NCBI RefSeq assembly: GCF_002911665.1
Contig: NZ_MTBP01000003.1
Coordinates: 558,001-622,000, forward strand
DNA: 64,000 bases
Reading direction: 5' to 3'
Source: Actinomadura rubteroloni
GTDB lineage: Bacteria > Actinomycetota > Actinomycetes > Streptosporangiales > Streptosporangiaceae
A program made the position numbers and the translations under genes. Below are positions 26,110 to 35,292 of the stretch, in pieces; position 1 is the first letter of the stretch, and each line of letters begins with the position of its first letter. The notes beneath the pieces were generated by a model. It saw only the letters and a list, made by a program, of their open reading frames with translations, ran no database searches and had not been told where the DNA came from.

Positions 26110-26946
26110 TCAGGGGTCCATCACCTCGGCCGCCCGCGCCGCGAACGTCTCCATCGCTTTGGCGGTGATCGGGCCGGGCGCCGCCGGGAGCGCGACGCCG
26201 TCCACCAGCGCGATCGGCTGGAGATCGCGCGTGGTGGAGGTCAGGAACGCCTCGTCGGCGTCGCGCAGCGCGTCCAGCGAAACGTCCTGCTCCTCGCCGC
26301 CGCACCACTCCAGCGCCAGCGCCCGCGTGACGCCCGCCAGGCAGCCCGCCGACAGCGGGGGAGTGACGAGCCGTCCGCGCCGGACGACGAACACGTTGCT
26401 GCCGGTGCCCTCGCACAGGTTCCCGGCGAGGTTCCCGAAGATCGCCTCGCCCGCGTCCCGCCGCGCCGCATGGTCCAGCGCGACGGCGTTGTCGGCGTAG
26501 GACGTCGTCTTCAGCCCGGTCAGCGGGCCCCGCTCGTTGCGCGGCCACGGGACGACCGCGACCGCCGCCGTCGCCGGGAACGGGCGCTGCTCGGCGGCCG
26601 TCACCACGACCGTCGGCCCCGCGTCGCCGCGCGCCGAACCGAGCGGGCCCGGACCGCTCGTGTACGTGACGCGGATCCGGCCGAGCGGCCAGCGCGGCGC
26701 CGCCGCCAGTACTTCCAGGACGCCCTGGGCGATGGCGTCCTGGTCGGGTTCGGGCAGTCCGAGTCCCGCCGCCGACACCGCGAGCCGCCGCAGGTGCCGG
26801 GTCAGGGCGAACGGCTCGCCGCCCGTCGCCTTCACCGTCTCGAAGACCCCGTCGCCGACGAGGAAACCGTGGTCGAGCACCGACACCGTCGCCTCGCGCG
26901 GGTCGACCAGATCACCGTTGATCCAGACCTTGCCCTGCTCCGTCAC
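26110..26946 (-). CDS. pabC: 4-amino-4-deoxychorismate lyase (class IV aminotransferase fold)
   Basis: A 278-residue PLP enzyme that releases pyruvate from aminodeoxychorismate to give p-aminobenzoate. Family features: GDGVFETVKATGG, Lys in LKTTSYADN as PLP lysine, and EGTGSNVFVVRRG. The start overlaps the end of pabB by 35 bases, so the two are co-translated. Confidence 0.9.
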   Translation of the reverse strand: MTEQGKVWINGDLVDPREATVSVLDHGFLVGDGVFETVKATGGEPFALTRHLRRLAVSAAGLGLPEPDQDAIAQGVLEVLAAAPRWPLGRIRVTYTSGPGPLGSARGDAGPTVVVTAAEQRPFPATAAVAVVPWPRNERGPLTGLKTTSYADNAVALDHAARRDAGEAIFGNLAGNLCEGTGSNVFVVRRGRLVTPPLSAGCLAGVTRALALEWCGGEEQDVSLDALRDADEAFLTSTTRDLQPIALVDGVALPAAPGPITAKAMETFAARAAEVMDP

Positions 26947-27916
26947 CGGAAGCCACCTCCAACAGCCGAGCCGCCTTCAGCTCGGTCTCCCGCCATTCGC
27001 CGGCCGGGTCCGAGCCCCAGGTGATGCCCGCGCCGGTGCCGAGGCGCAGCATGCCGTCCTCCGCCCAGAAGGTCCGGATGCCGACCGCGAGGGCACCGCG
27101 CCGGGCATCGGCGTCGACCCAGCCGATGGCTCCACAGTACGGCCCGCGCGGGACCGGTTCGAGCTCGGCCAGCAGCGCCAACGCGCTCGCCTTGGGCGTC
27201 CCGGTCACCGAGCCGGGCGGGAACGTCGCGGCGATCAGCTCGGGCCAGCCCGTCCCCGGCGCGAGCCGCGCCCGGACGGTCGAGACCATGTGGACGAGCC
27301 CCGGATGCTCCTCCACCGCGCACAGCTCCGGCACCGTCACCGAACCCGTCGCGGCCGTCCGGCCGAGGTCGTTGCGGACGAGGTCCACGATCATGACGTT
27401 CTCGGCGCGGTCCTTCGGGAGCAGGCCCGCCGCCGTCCGCGCGGTGCCCTTGATCGGACGCGACTCCACCACGTCGCCGTCCCGCGCCAGGTACAGCTCA
27501 GGGGACGCCGACGCGATCTCCAGGCCCGGGACGCTCAGCGTCATCGCGTACGGGGCCGGGTTGCCGCGCGCCAGCCTGCTCCCGAGGCCCGCCATGCCCG
27601 CGCCCGCCGGCAGCGGCGCCGACAGGACGCGGCACAGATTGGCCTGGTACACGACGCCGTCGGCGATCTCGTCCCGGATGCGCCGTACGCCCGCCGTGTA
27701 CGCGGCACGGTCCAGGGACGACGTCCACGCGCCGGGAGCGCTCCACGGGCCCTCCGGATGCGGGGCCCGGCGGACGTCGGTGAACCGCACGCACGTCACC
27801 TTGCCCTCGAACGTGACGGCCACCGCCCACCAGCCGCCGCCCTCCAGCGCGGCCGGATCGCTCGTCGTCTCCGCCGGTCCCGTCGCCAGCACGCCGCCGG
27901 CGTACGCGAAGTCCAT
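26912..27916 (-). CDS. pabB: Aminodeoxychorismate synthase component I
   Basis: A 334-residue chorismate-utilising enzyme. Conserved segments: VYQANLCRVL, SASPELYL, SRPIKGTARTA, IVDLVRNDLGR, FPPGSVTGTPK and GAIGWVD. It is shorter than trpE products because the N-terminal domain is reduced. No glutaminase (pabA) is adjacent. The position before pabC supports a folate rather than tryptophan role. Confidence 0.9.
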   Translation of the reverse strand: MDFAYAGGVLATGPAETTSDPAALEGGGWWAVAVTFEGKVTCVRFTDVRRAPHPEGPWSAPGAWTSSLDRAAYTAGVRRIRDEIADGVVYQANLCRVLSAPLPAGAGMAGLGSRLARGNPAPYAMTLSVPGLEIASASPELYLARDGDVVESRPIKGTARTAAGLLPKDRAENVMIVDLVRNDLGRTAATGSVTVPELCAVEEHPGLVHMVSTVRARLAPGTGWPELIAATFPPGSVTGTPKASALALLAELEPVPRGPYCGAIGWVDADARRGALAVGIRTFWAEDGMLRLGTGAGITWGSDPAGEWRETELKAARLLEVASGDGAGQGLDQR

Positions 27917-28108
27917 CCCAGTCCGCCCCCGCCGTCCGCTCTCGGGACCAGTGTGCCGGGCGCCGTGGCCCGTGCCGTCGTCCGGGGCCCGACCTCGGGA
28001 AAGCCCCGCGCGGCCTTAACCGGTTTGGGGAACGCGGCGGAACGCGCTAGTGTTCTGCATGTCGCCGCGAGGGACCGGCCCGGAAGGGACCGGAACCGAG
28101 CAGCACAC

Positions 28109-28180
28109 GCGGAAGTGGCTCAGGGGTAGAGCATCACCTTGCCAAGGTGAGGGTCGCGGGTTCAAATCCCGTCTTCCGCT
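28109..28180 (+). tRNA. tRNA-Gly(GCC)
   Basis: 72 nt: acceptor GCGGAAG/CTTCCGC, anticodon loop TTGCCAA (GCC), T-loop TTCAAAT, discriminator T, no encoded CCA. First of three clustered tRNA genes. Confidence 0.96.
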
Positions 28181-28217
28181 CTGAGGGCCTCGGGGCTTTG
28201 CACGGCAGGGCCCGCTC

Positions 28218-28288
28218 GGTGGAGTGGCCGAGAGGCGAGGCAACGGCCTGCAAAGCCGTGTACACGGGTTCAAATCCCGTCTCCACCT
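28218..28288 (+). tRNA. tRNA-Cys(GCA)
   Basis: 71 nt: acceptor GGTGGAG/CTCCACC, anticodon loop CTGCAAA (GCA), T-loop TTCAAAT. It lies 37 bases after tRNA-Gly. Confidence 0.96.
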
Positions 28289-28320
28289 CAACCGTCGTCT
28301 TCCCCCCGGGGAGAACGCGC

Positions 28321-28392
28321 GGGCGATTAGCTCAGTGGGAGAGCGCTACCTTGACACGGTAGAGGTCACTGGTTCAATCCCAGTATCGCCCA
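28321..28392 (+). tRNA. tRNA-Val(GAC)
   Basis: 72 nt: acceptor GGGCGAT/ATCGCCC, anticodon loop TTGACAC (GAC), T-loop TTCAATC. Apart from the anticodon arm it is nearly the same as tRNA-Val(CAC) at 20541. Third of the cluster. Confidence 0.96.
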
Positions 28393-28398
28393 CGAGTC

Positions 28399-28439
28399 GG
28401 GCCGTCGTGGTCGGTGCTTCGCACCTTCCCCGGCGGCCC
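28399..28439 (+). terminator. Probable terminator after tRNA cluster
   Basis: Nested hairpin: outer GGGCCG/CGGCCC, inner GGTGC-TTC-GCACC (28413-28425). It sits between tRNA-Val and the convergent salicylate synthase gene. Confidence 0.55.
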
Positions 28440-28463
28440 GCAGTGTTTTCCGGGGCTCCCTTT

Positions 28464-29783
28464 CTACGTCGGTGTTCCGTCTTCGGACGCGACCACGTGG
28501 GGGGCGATGCTCGTCAGCTTCTCGCACGTCTCCTCGAATTCCCTTTCCGGATTCGAGGCGCCCACGATTCCCGCGCCCGCGCGCAGCCATGTCCGGCCGT
28601 CCTGGCGGTAGAGGGCGCGCAGGACCAGCGCGCAGTCCAGTGCGCCTTCGTGGGTCACCGAGAGGGCCGCGCCCGAATAGAGGCCGCGCGGTTCGTCCAG
28701 GCGGGTGATGGCTTCGATCGCCTGCGCTTTGGGGACGCCGGACGCCGTCACGCCCGGGAAGAGGGTGTCGAGCGCGTCCCAGGACGTGCGGTCGCGGGCC
28801 AGCGTGCCGGTCACGGTGGAGCCCAGGTGCTGCACGCTGCCGCGTTGTTTGACGGTCATGAAATCGCCGATCCGCACGGTTCCCGGGGCGCAGATCCGCT
28901 GCAGTTCGTCTTGTGCGGTGTAGACGGAGATCGCGTGCTCGAAGACCTCTTTCGGGTCGTGCAGGAGCTCGTTCCTGAGGCGGGGGTCGTCGTCCGTCCG
29001 GTTGAAAGCCCGGGTTCCCGCCAGCGGGTCGGTTCGTACGCGTCCGCCCGCGGTCACCAATGCCAGTACTTCTGGGCTGAAGCCGAGCGCCTGGTGGTCG
29101 CCCAGTACCGACAGGAACGAGCGGGCCGGCGTGTTGGCCCGGCGTCCGCGTACGTAGGTGGCGATGACGTCCACGGGGAACGGCACGTCGACCGTCCGGG
29201 AGAGGATCACCTTCTGGTAGCGGCCCGCGTGGATCTCGGCGATGGCTTCGGCGACTCGTTCCCGGTAATGGTCGCCGTCGGTGCGGATCTGCACTCTGGT
29301 CGGTGCGGCCGGTTCCGGTGCGCCTTTCGCCAGCGCGGCGGTGACGCGTTCGACCTCGTCGCGGTCGCCTCCCGTGATGTGCGCGGTGCCGTCGTGGACG
29401 CGGACCTCCACGCGCGGGACGAGCAGGTGGGCCAGGCGGCCGGCCGGGCGGCGGGCGGCGAACTCGAACGCGATCCAGCCGTAGGCGTTCCACGTCGGCA
29501 GGGGGCAGGCGGCGAACGCCGCGCGTAGCGCGTCGGCCGGACGGCCCGACCACGGGCGCACGTCGCGGGGCGCGTCCGGCCAGGCGGTGCTCACCGTGTC
29601 GGCTTCGAGGATCACCTCGCCCAGCGCGCCGCCCGCGAACGTCCACATGCCGGGCTTCTCGTAGACGACGTATTCGTCGAACAGGTTCGACCCGGCCAGC
29701 GCCGCCATCAGCAGGACGGGGGACGCACCGGTCGCCACCACCCGTTCCGTGCGTTCCGGGCGCTCGACTGGTGGGACGGTCAC
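28464..29783 (-). CDS. Salicylate synthase (MbtI/Irp9 type)
   Basis: A 439-residue chorismate-utilising enzyme that isomerises chorismate to isochorismate and eliminates pyruvate to give salicylate. Many stretches closely follow mycobacterial MbtI from memory: RYQKVILSRTVDVPFPVD (with the general-base Lys), PLAGTRAFNR, EVFEHAISV, FMTVKQRGSVQHLGSTV, FPGVTASGVPKA and EREFEETCEKL. The GTG at 29783 has GGGAG seven bases upstream and gives the usual length. Menaquinone-type isochorismate synthases lack several of these motifs. No siderophore NRPS is nearby; the salicyl-AMP ligase at 35293 is the likely consumer. Confidence 0.88.
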   Translation of the reverse strand: MTVPPVERPERTERVVATGASPVLLMAALAGSNLFDEYVVYEKPGMWTFAGGALGEVILEADTVSTAWPDAPRDVRPWSGRPADALRAAFAACPLPTWNAYGWIAFEFAARRPAGRLAHLLVPRVEVRVHDGTAHITGGDRDEVERVTAALAKGAPEPAAPTRVQIRTDGDHYRERVAEAIAEIHAGRYQKVILSRTVDVPFPVDVIATYVRGRRANTPARSFLSVLGDHQALGFSPEVLALVTAGGRVRTDPLAGTRAFNRTDDDPRLRNELLHDPKEVFEHAISVYTAQDELQRICAPGTVRIGDFMTVKQRGSVQHLGSTVTGTLARDRTSWDALDTLFPGVTASGVPKAQAIEAITRLDEPRGLYSGAALSVTHEGALDCALVLRALYRQDGRTWLRAGAGIVGASNPEREFEETCEKLTSIAPHVVASEDGTPT

Positions 29784-30086
29784 GGGGTGGCTCCCTTCGG
29801 GCCGGGACGGCTGACGCAGCCGTTCCGCAAGAGTGTGGTCACGATCCGTGAATTGTCCATGGCCCGCTCCGGTAGAGAACCCTTGCCCCACCAGTCACAA
29901 TGACACAGCGTCATCGACTGGATACCTCGCGCCGCGTTAGGGGTAGGGTCCGAGGACACGTCGGCCGCCTGACAAGCGTTTCGGCGGAATGCGGAGTGTC
30001 CCTGCCGTCAGGTGTTCGGGCACGCTCCCATCTCGCGTCCGGATCCCGCCCGGGTGTGCTTCTTCGCTTCTGGAATCGAGCGTCCC
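29784..30086. promoter_or_regulatory. Divergent promoter region with nested dyad at 29892-29920
   Basis: 303 bases between the divergent salicylate synthase and terpene-synthase-like genes. A nested inverted repeat CAGTC-ATGAC-GTCAT-GACTG lies at 29892-29896, 29900-29904, 29910-29914 and 29916-29920. It could be a shared operator. I see no recognisable iron box. Confidence 0.45.
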
Positions 30087-31058
30087 ATGACCACCTCCAC
30101 GCCGTGTCCGTCCGTTCCCTCGCTGGCGGGGCTGCTGCCCGGGGTCGAGCCGCCGGTGGCCGAACCGGGGTTGCGGGAGGCGGCGGAGCGCCGGTTGCGC
30201 GACTGGGTCCGCCGCTACGACCTGACGCCCGGCACCGACGAATGGCTCCATCTGACGCTCGGCGCCGACACGGCCGCCTGCTGGCCTACGGCCGACATGG
30301 ACGTCGTGGACCTGTCCGCCCGGCTCTACTTCACGTTCATCGCCGTCGGCGAGGTCGTGGAGGAGGTCGCCGACGGCGCGGACCTCGCCCGGTTCGTCCA
30401 TCTGCTGATGGCGCTCACGACCGTCCTGGAGGAGCCCGGGCGCGTGCCGGACGGCCGGGGCTTCGACGCGGCGCTGGCCGACGTCCTCCGGCGCAGTGCC
30501 GTGATCCTTTCGCCGCGCCATCAGGAAGACCTGCTGGCCAGCGTGCGGTCGCTGCTCGGCGTGTGGCATTGGGAGGCGCACCACCGCGTCACCCGGACCT
30601 GGCCCGGCGTCGACCACTATCTGACGGCCCGCCGTCATCTGTCCCTGATGTGGCTGACGCGGACGCTGGCCGAACCGCTCTGCTCGGTCACCATCACGCC
30701 CGGTTCGCGCCACTACGACGACTTCCTCCGGCTCAAGAAGGCGGCGACCCGGGTCATGGTGATCCACCACGACCTCGCGTCCTACGCCAAGGAGCACCAC
30801 GCCGTCGGGGGCGTCCCGTTCAGCCTGCCCGGTGTGCTCATGCACGCCCACGGCTGCGACCTTCCGTCCGCGCTCGACCGGACGCGCCGGATGTTCACCG
30901 AGGCCGCCGCGCGGGCCGTGGACGTCCTCCGGCCGCTGCTGTCGTCACCGGATCCGATGATGCGCCGGTACGCCGACGATTCGGCGCTCTTCCTCGTGAT
31001 GACCGACGCCTGGTACGCGTCCGTGGCGGCGGAACGGTACGTCGCCCCCGTCCGGTGA
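30087..31058 (+). CDS. Terpene-synthase-like protein lacking the Asp-rich motif
   Basis: A 323-residue all-helical protein with class I terpene synthase landmarks. An NSE-like triad reads HDLASYAKE (His228 replaces Asn; Asp229, Ser232, Lys235 and Glu236 kept). An Arg at about 182 lies at the expected pyrophosphate-sensor distance (46 residues upstream). A C-terminal RY pair is present (AERYVAP). Where DDxxD should be, the sequence is AVGEVVEE, with no Asp pair. It may be a non-canonical cyclase, a prenyl-binding protein or an enzyme with other chemistry. It is followed after 37 bases by a P450 gene. Confidence 0.65.
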   Translation: MTTSTPCPSVPSLAGLLPGVEPPVAEPGLREAAERRLRDWVRRYDLTPGTDEWLHLTLGADTAACWPTADMDVVDLSARLYFTFIAVGEVVEEVADGADLARFVHLLMALTTVLEEPGRVPDGRGFDAALADVLRRSAVILSPRHQEDLLASVRSLLGVWHWEAHHRVTRTWPGVDHYLTARRHLSLMWLTRTLAEPLCSVTITPGSRHYDDFLRLKKAATRVMVIHHDLASYAKEHHAVGGVPFSLPGVLMHAHGCDLPSALDRTRRMFTEAAARAVDVLRPLLSSPDPMMRRYADDSALFLVMTDAWYASVAAERYVAPVR

Positions 31059-31095
31059 GACGCGTGCCCGGCGATCTCCGAAAAGGACAGTGAAC

Positions 31096-32277
31096 ATGCC
31101 CGATGTGCCTCTTCCTCGGCTTCCGCTGGAGCGACCGGACCTGCTTCGTCCCGCTCCGCTGATCCGTGAGTTCCACGACCGCGACGAAGTGCGGCGCGTG
31201 CGGACGGTGGTCGGCGACGAAGCGTGGCTCGTCACCGGTTACGCGCACGTCCGCGCGCTGCTCGACGACGAACGGCTCGGCCGTTCCCACCCCGAGCCGG
31301 CCAAGGCCGCGCGCGCCGGGAACGCCGCCATCTTCTCCGCCCCCGGCAAGAACTTCGACCGGGAGAGGCAGGAGCACGCGCGGACGCGGAGCTTCTTCCA
31401 GTCCCATTTCACCGCCCGGCGCATGCAGGACTTACGTCCGCGCGTCGAGCAGCTCACCGGGGAACTCCTCGACGGGATCGAGCGGCACGGCCCGCCCGCC
31501 GACCTGCAGAGGGATCTGGCGACGCCGCTGCCCATCGCGGTCATCAGCGAGGTGCTCGGCGTTCCGCACGACGATCGCGGCAAGTTCCGCGCCTGGTCCG
31601 AAGCCGCGACGAACACCGCCGACCGCGACGTCTCCCTGCAAGGGCTGGCCGAGCTGTACCAGTACGGGACATGGCTCGTGGAACGCAAGCGGAAGGAGCC
31701 CGGCGACGATGTGATCAGCCGGTTGTGCGCTCGTCCCGACGCGTCCGACGACGACGTCATCACCGTCCTGTGCAAGCTGCTCATCGGCGGGCACGAGACG
31801 ACGGTCGTGCAGATCGGCTGGGGCGCGCTGTTCCTGCTGGCCGACCCGGGGCGGTGGGCGGCGCTCGTGCGGGACCCGTCGGCCGTCCCCGGCGCCGTGG
31901 AGGAGATGCTGCGGGCGCCGATCACCGTGCCGAGCGGCGTCGTCCGGTACGCCCGCACGGACCTGGAGTTCGCGGGCGTCCGGATCGGCGCCGGGGACCT
32001 CGTGCTGCTGGACACCGGCGCGGCGAACCATGACCGGCGCGTGTTCGAGGACCCCGACGGGTTCGACGTGGCGCGGGACGTCAACCGGCATCTGGCCTTC
32101 GGGCACGGCCGCCGGCACTGTCCGGGCGCGCCGCTGGCCCGGCTGGAGCTGACGGCGGTGTTCTCCCGGCTCGTCGCGCGTTTCCCGTCCCTGCGGCTGG
32201 CGGTTCCGGCGAGCGAGCTGAAGGTGCGGGAGCACGGGCTCACGGCCGGGCTCGTCGCGCTTCCCGTGACGTGGTGA
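31096..32277 (+). CDS. Cytochrome P450 (CYP105-like class)
   Basis: A 393-residue soluble bacterial P450. I-helix oxygen-binding motif GGHETT at residues 231-236, ExxR at 270-273 and heme loop FGHGRRHCPG with Cys342. AAAAGGA lies eight bases before the ATG at 31096; the GTG at 31090 is too close. Codon 113 (31432-31434) is TTA, suggesting BldA-dependent translation. Probably co-transcribed with the terpene-synthase-like gene. Its 3' end overlaps the convergent MFS gene by 38 bases. Confidence 0.93.
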   Translation: MPDVPLPRLPLERPDLLRPAPLIREFHDRDEVRRVRTVVGDEAWLVTGYAHVRALLDDERLGRSHPEPAKAARAGNAAIFSAPGKNFDRERQEHARTRSFFQSHFTARRMQDLRPRVEQLTGELLDGIERHGPPADLQRDLATPLPIAVISEVLGVPHDDRGKFRAWSEAATNTADRDVSLQGLAELYQYGTWLVERKRKEPGDDVISRLCARPDASDDDVITVLCKLLIGGHETTVVQIGWGALFLLADPGRWAALVRDPSAVPGAVEEMLRAPITVPSGVVRYARTDLEFAGVRIGAGDLVLLDTGAANHDRRVFEDPDGFDVARDVNRHLAFGHGRRHCPGAPLARLELTAVFSRLVARFPSLRLAVPASELKVREHGLTAGLVALPVTW

Positions 32278-33787
32278 GCGTCCGCGCCATGCTCCACGCG
32301 ACCGGGACGGCCGCCGCGCCGACGAGGACGGCACCGGCCAGCGCGCATCGGGTCATGCCGTGGACGAAGGCGTCCTTGGCCGCCGCCACCGCCGCCGGCC
32401 CGGGGCCGCCCGGGACGTGCGCCGCCGCCAGGAGGGCGTTGACGTCGTCGTCCGGGACCGCGCCGCGCAGGTCGTGCAGGCGGTGCGCGGAGACGGCGGA
32501 CAGGGCCGACCCCTGCACCGCGATCCCGAGGGCCAGGCCGACCTGGCGGGTGACGTCGTTGAGCGCCGACCCCAGCCCGGCGCGCTCCCCGGGGAACGCC
32601 GCCATCACCATCTCGGTGCCCGCCGCCAGGATGACGCCCGCGCCGGTTCCCAGCAGCACGAGGTACACGGCCAGCGCGCGGTAGCCCGACGCGGTCGTGA
32701 ACGTCGCCAGCAGGGCGAACGCCGCGGCGAGGGTCGTGAGGCCCACCACGATCGCGGTCCGGTCACCGAACCGCCCGAGCTTGTTGAGCAGCGGCAGCGC
32801 GATCGCGGCGCCGACGACCATGCCCGCCGTCGCCGGGAGCGTGCGCGTCCCGCTGCGCAGGGCCGAGTAGTCCAGGACGCCCTGCATGTAGAGGTTCAGG
32901 ATCAGCACCGAGCCGAAGACCAGCGCGGAGACCAGCGCCATCACCGCCAGGCCGAGCCGGACGCGCGGCGCGCGCAGCAACGACAGCGGCAGCATCGGCG
33001 CCCGGCAGCGCGCCTGCCACACCGCGAACGCCGTGAGCAGCACCGCCGCGCCGGCGAACGCCGCGAGGACGGCCGGGCTCGTCCAGCCGTGCCTCGGCCC
33101 GGCGACCACGGCCCAGACCAGGGCGCTCAGCCCGGCGGTCGAGAGCAGCGCGCCGCGATGGTCCAGCGGGGACGCGTCGGCGTCGCGCGACTCGGGCACC
33201 ATCCACGCCGCCAGGGCCGCCGCCGCGACCGCGATCGGCATGCTGCTCCAGAACGCCGCGCGCCAGGACGCGTGATCGACCAGCCAGCCGCCCGCGACCG
33301 GTCCGAGCAGGCCGCCGACGCCCGCGACCGCCGCCCAGACCGCGATGCCCCGGCGCCGCAGGTGCGGTTCGGGGAAGACGTCGATGATGATCGACAGCGT
33401 CGCGGGCATCATCAGCGCGCAGCCGGCGCCCTGCACGACCCGCGAGGCGATCATCTGCGCGGGGTTCGTCGCGGCGCCGCCCGCGACCGAGGCCGCCGCG
33501 CACAGCAGCAGCCCGGTGACGAAGACGCGGCGCCGCCCGATGCGGTCGCCGAGGCTTCCCGCCGCCAGGACCGTCCCGGCCATGACGACCGCGAAGGCGT
33601 CGACCGTCCACTGGACCTCGGCCGTGGACGGGCGCAGGGCCCGTTGCATCGCGGGGATCGCGACGTTGAGGACGGTGCCGTCGACGCCGATCAGCAGCAG
33701 CCCGGTGCACGCGACGGCGGTCGTCGCCCAGCGCCGGGCCAGGCGCGCGTTCGCCGGTTCCGGGTCGGCGAGGCTCTGCACGGTCAT
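32240..33787 (-). CDS. MFS drug-efflux transporter, DHA2 (14-TMS) family
   Basis: 515 residues with about 14 transmembrane helices. Family motifs: LIGVDGTVLNVAIPAM in TM1, AGSLGDRIGRRRVF (motif A) and GPVAGGWLVDHASWRAAF (motif C region). It begins 28 bases after the acyltransferase-like gene on the same strand and probably exports the cluster product or gives self-resistance. Confidence 0.92.
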   Translation of the reverse strand: MTVQSLADPEPANARLARRWATTAVACTGLLLIGVDGTVLNVAIPAMQRALRPSTAEVQWTVDAFAVVMAGTVLAAGSLGDRIGRRRVFVTGLLLCAAASVAGGAATNPAQMIASRVVQGAGCALMMPATLSIIIDVFPEPHLRRRGIAVWAAVAGVGGLLGPVAGGWLVDHASWRAAFWSSMPIAVAAAALAAWMVPESRDADASPLDHRGALLSTAGLSALVWAVVAGPRHGWTSPAVLAAFAGAAVLLTAFAVWQARCRAPMLPLSLLRAPRVRLGLAVMALVSALVFGSVLILNLYMQGVLDYSALRSGTRTLPATAGMVVGAAIALPLLNKLGRFGDRTAIVVGLTTLAAAFALLATFTTASGYRALAVYLVLLGTGAGVILAAGTEMVMAAFPGERAGLGSALNDVTRQVGLALGIAVQGSALSAVSAHRLHDLRGAVPDDDVNALLAAAHVPGGPGPAAVAAAKDAFVHGMTRCALAGAVLVGAAAVPVAWSMARTLTTSREARRARP

Positions 33788-33815
33788 GGGCGCGGCTCGT
33801 TTCCTGAGGTCGGTG

Positions 33816-35096
33816 TCACGTGTGGAGGGCGCACAGCTCGGTCAGCGCGGCACGCCACAGGGCGCCCAGCCGCTCGGGGCCGGCGGCGGCCGATCCGGCG
33901 AGGGCGGCGTCGACGGACGCCACCGCCGTCACCCGCGCGCCGTAGAAGACGATCACGACGGCGAGGCGCACCAGCGGCACCGGCGCGGGCGTGATCGCCA
34001 CCGCGCGCACCGGCGCTCCGTCGACGGTGAGCCCGGACGCCACGCGCAGGGTCGTCACGAACTGGCCGACGACGCCGGCGCGCTCGCACTGGCCGACCAC
34101 CGTCCGCAGCAGCGCGTACGGCACCGACGGCGCCAGCGCCCGCGCGAGCGCGCGGTGGAGGGCGATGCGGCGCTCGCTCGTCTGGTCGACGACCTGCCGC
34201 AGGTGCTCGCGCGGGGACGGCGCGCCGCAGGGCAGGTCCACGCGCAGCAGGCCGAGGTGGTGGCCGAGCGCGCCGCTGCGTTCGGGCGGCCACAGGTTCA
34301 TCGGCACCTGGACGGGCAGCGACGCGCGGCGGTCGGCGCGGTCCGGGGGCGTCCAGGCCCGCAGCGCGCCGGTCAGCGAGGCCAGGCAGACCTGGTTGAC
34401 GGTCGTCCGCCCGGCGCGCGCGACGGTGAGCAACTGCGCGGTGTCCAGTTCGACGGCGTGCATGACGAAACGGCCGGTGGGCGTCCGCGCGGGCAGCGGC
34501 CACGGCGTGCGGCGGCGGCGCGCGGGGCGGCGCAGGGCCGGGAGCGGGAACGCGCGCGGACCGGTGCGGCCCGGGTTCGGCGGAGGCTCGGGCAGCCGCC
34601 TGCGGCCGAACAGCGCCTCCACGGTGCCGACGACGGCCGTCCCGTCCTGGAACATCGTGTGCGAGCGGTAGCACAGGGCGTACTCGCCGGGCGCGTGGCC
34701 GTGCAGGAGCGTCAGGTCCCACAGCGGCCGTCCGGCCGGGAGGGACGGCAGGTCCAGCGCGGCGGCCCGGACGTCGGCGCCGGGCTTCAGCTCCCGCTCG
34801 CGGATCTGCGGGCGGACGTCGAACGGCTCGATCCGGACCCAGCGCCGCCGCCGCCCGTCCGGCCGGTACCGCAGGACGGGCACGCGGTCGATCCGGTCGG
34901 CGATGTAGGCGCACAGATCGGACAGGGCCGGGGCGGGGCCGTCGACGGTCAGGATCACGCACGCCGCCGGGGGCGCCTGCGCCCGCGCGGCGACGTCCCC
35001 GGAGACCCGGTCGATCGCGGTGAACGGGACGGTTCCCGGCGGCGGCGCGGGACGGAGAATCGGCACCTGCGGCTCCCTCCAGGATCGGCCCCTCAT
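33816..35096 (-). CDS. WS/DGAT-like acyltransferase with altered active site
   Basis: 426 residues resembling wax ester synthase/diacylglycerol acyltransferases, which move an acyl group from CoA or a carrier to an alcohol. The C-terminal half has the family's beta-rich pattern (VVIVFYGARVTAVASVDAAL). The catalytic HHxxxDG motif here reads HTMFQDG (residues 146-152), with Thr in place of the catalytic second His. It may have lost acyl transfer, use another base, or work as a condensation-like partner. GGGAG precedes the ATG at 35096. Divergent from the AMP ligase gene. Confidence 0.65.
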   Translation of the reverse strand: MRGRSWREPQVPILRPAPPPGTVPFTAIDRVSGDVAARAQAPPAACVILTVDGPAPALSDLCAYIADRIDRVPVLRYRPDGRRRRWVRIEPFDVRPQIRERELKPGADVRAAALDLPSLPAGRPLWDLTLLHGHAPGEYALCYRSHTMFQDGTAVVGTVEALFGRRRLPEPPPNPGRTGPRAFPLPALRRPARRRRTPWPLPARTPTGRFVMHAVELDTAQLLTVARAGRTTVNQVCLASLTGALRAWTPPDRADRRASLPVQVPMNLWPPERSGALGHHLGLLRVDLPCGAPSPREHLRQVVDQTSERRIALHRALARALAPSVPYALLRTVVGQCERAGVVGQFVTTLRVASGLTVDGAPVRAVAITPAPVPLVRLAVVIVFYGARVTAVASVDAALAGSAAAGPERLGALWRAALTELCALHT

Positions 35097-35292
35097 GAAA
35101 CTCCCGGCGGCGCGGGAACGTGCCGTGTTCGGCGTGACTGTGGCCGCGTCGGCATATTCATCGGGCGGCCGAGTAAGAATCGGCGCCGCGCGTTACCGGA
35201 AATGCGGATATCGCGTCATGAATCGCGGTCGAAGAAAGCGCGGAGAGACGTCATGATGAAGTTTTCTCGGCGACGCGGGAGGTGCCGCGAGC

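Noticed and set aside
28321..28392. tRNA-Val(GAC) as attachment site of the 10.5-kb element
   Set aside because: The element ends match a dehydrogenase gene, not tRNA sequence, and no integrase lies beside this tRNA cluster.
28464..29783. Menaquinone-type isochorismate synthase or anthranilate synthase for the chorismate enzyme
   Set aside because: The RYQKVILSR, LAGTRAF, EHAISV and RGSVQHLGS segments follow salicylate synthases more closely, and no menaquinone or tryptophan genes are near.
35253..35292. ATGATG frame just upstream of the AMP ligase as a leader peptide gene
   Set aside because: It runs out of frame far into the ligase gene with no stop where a leader should end, and shows only a weak ribosome site.
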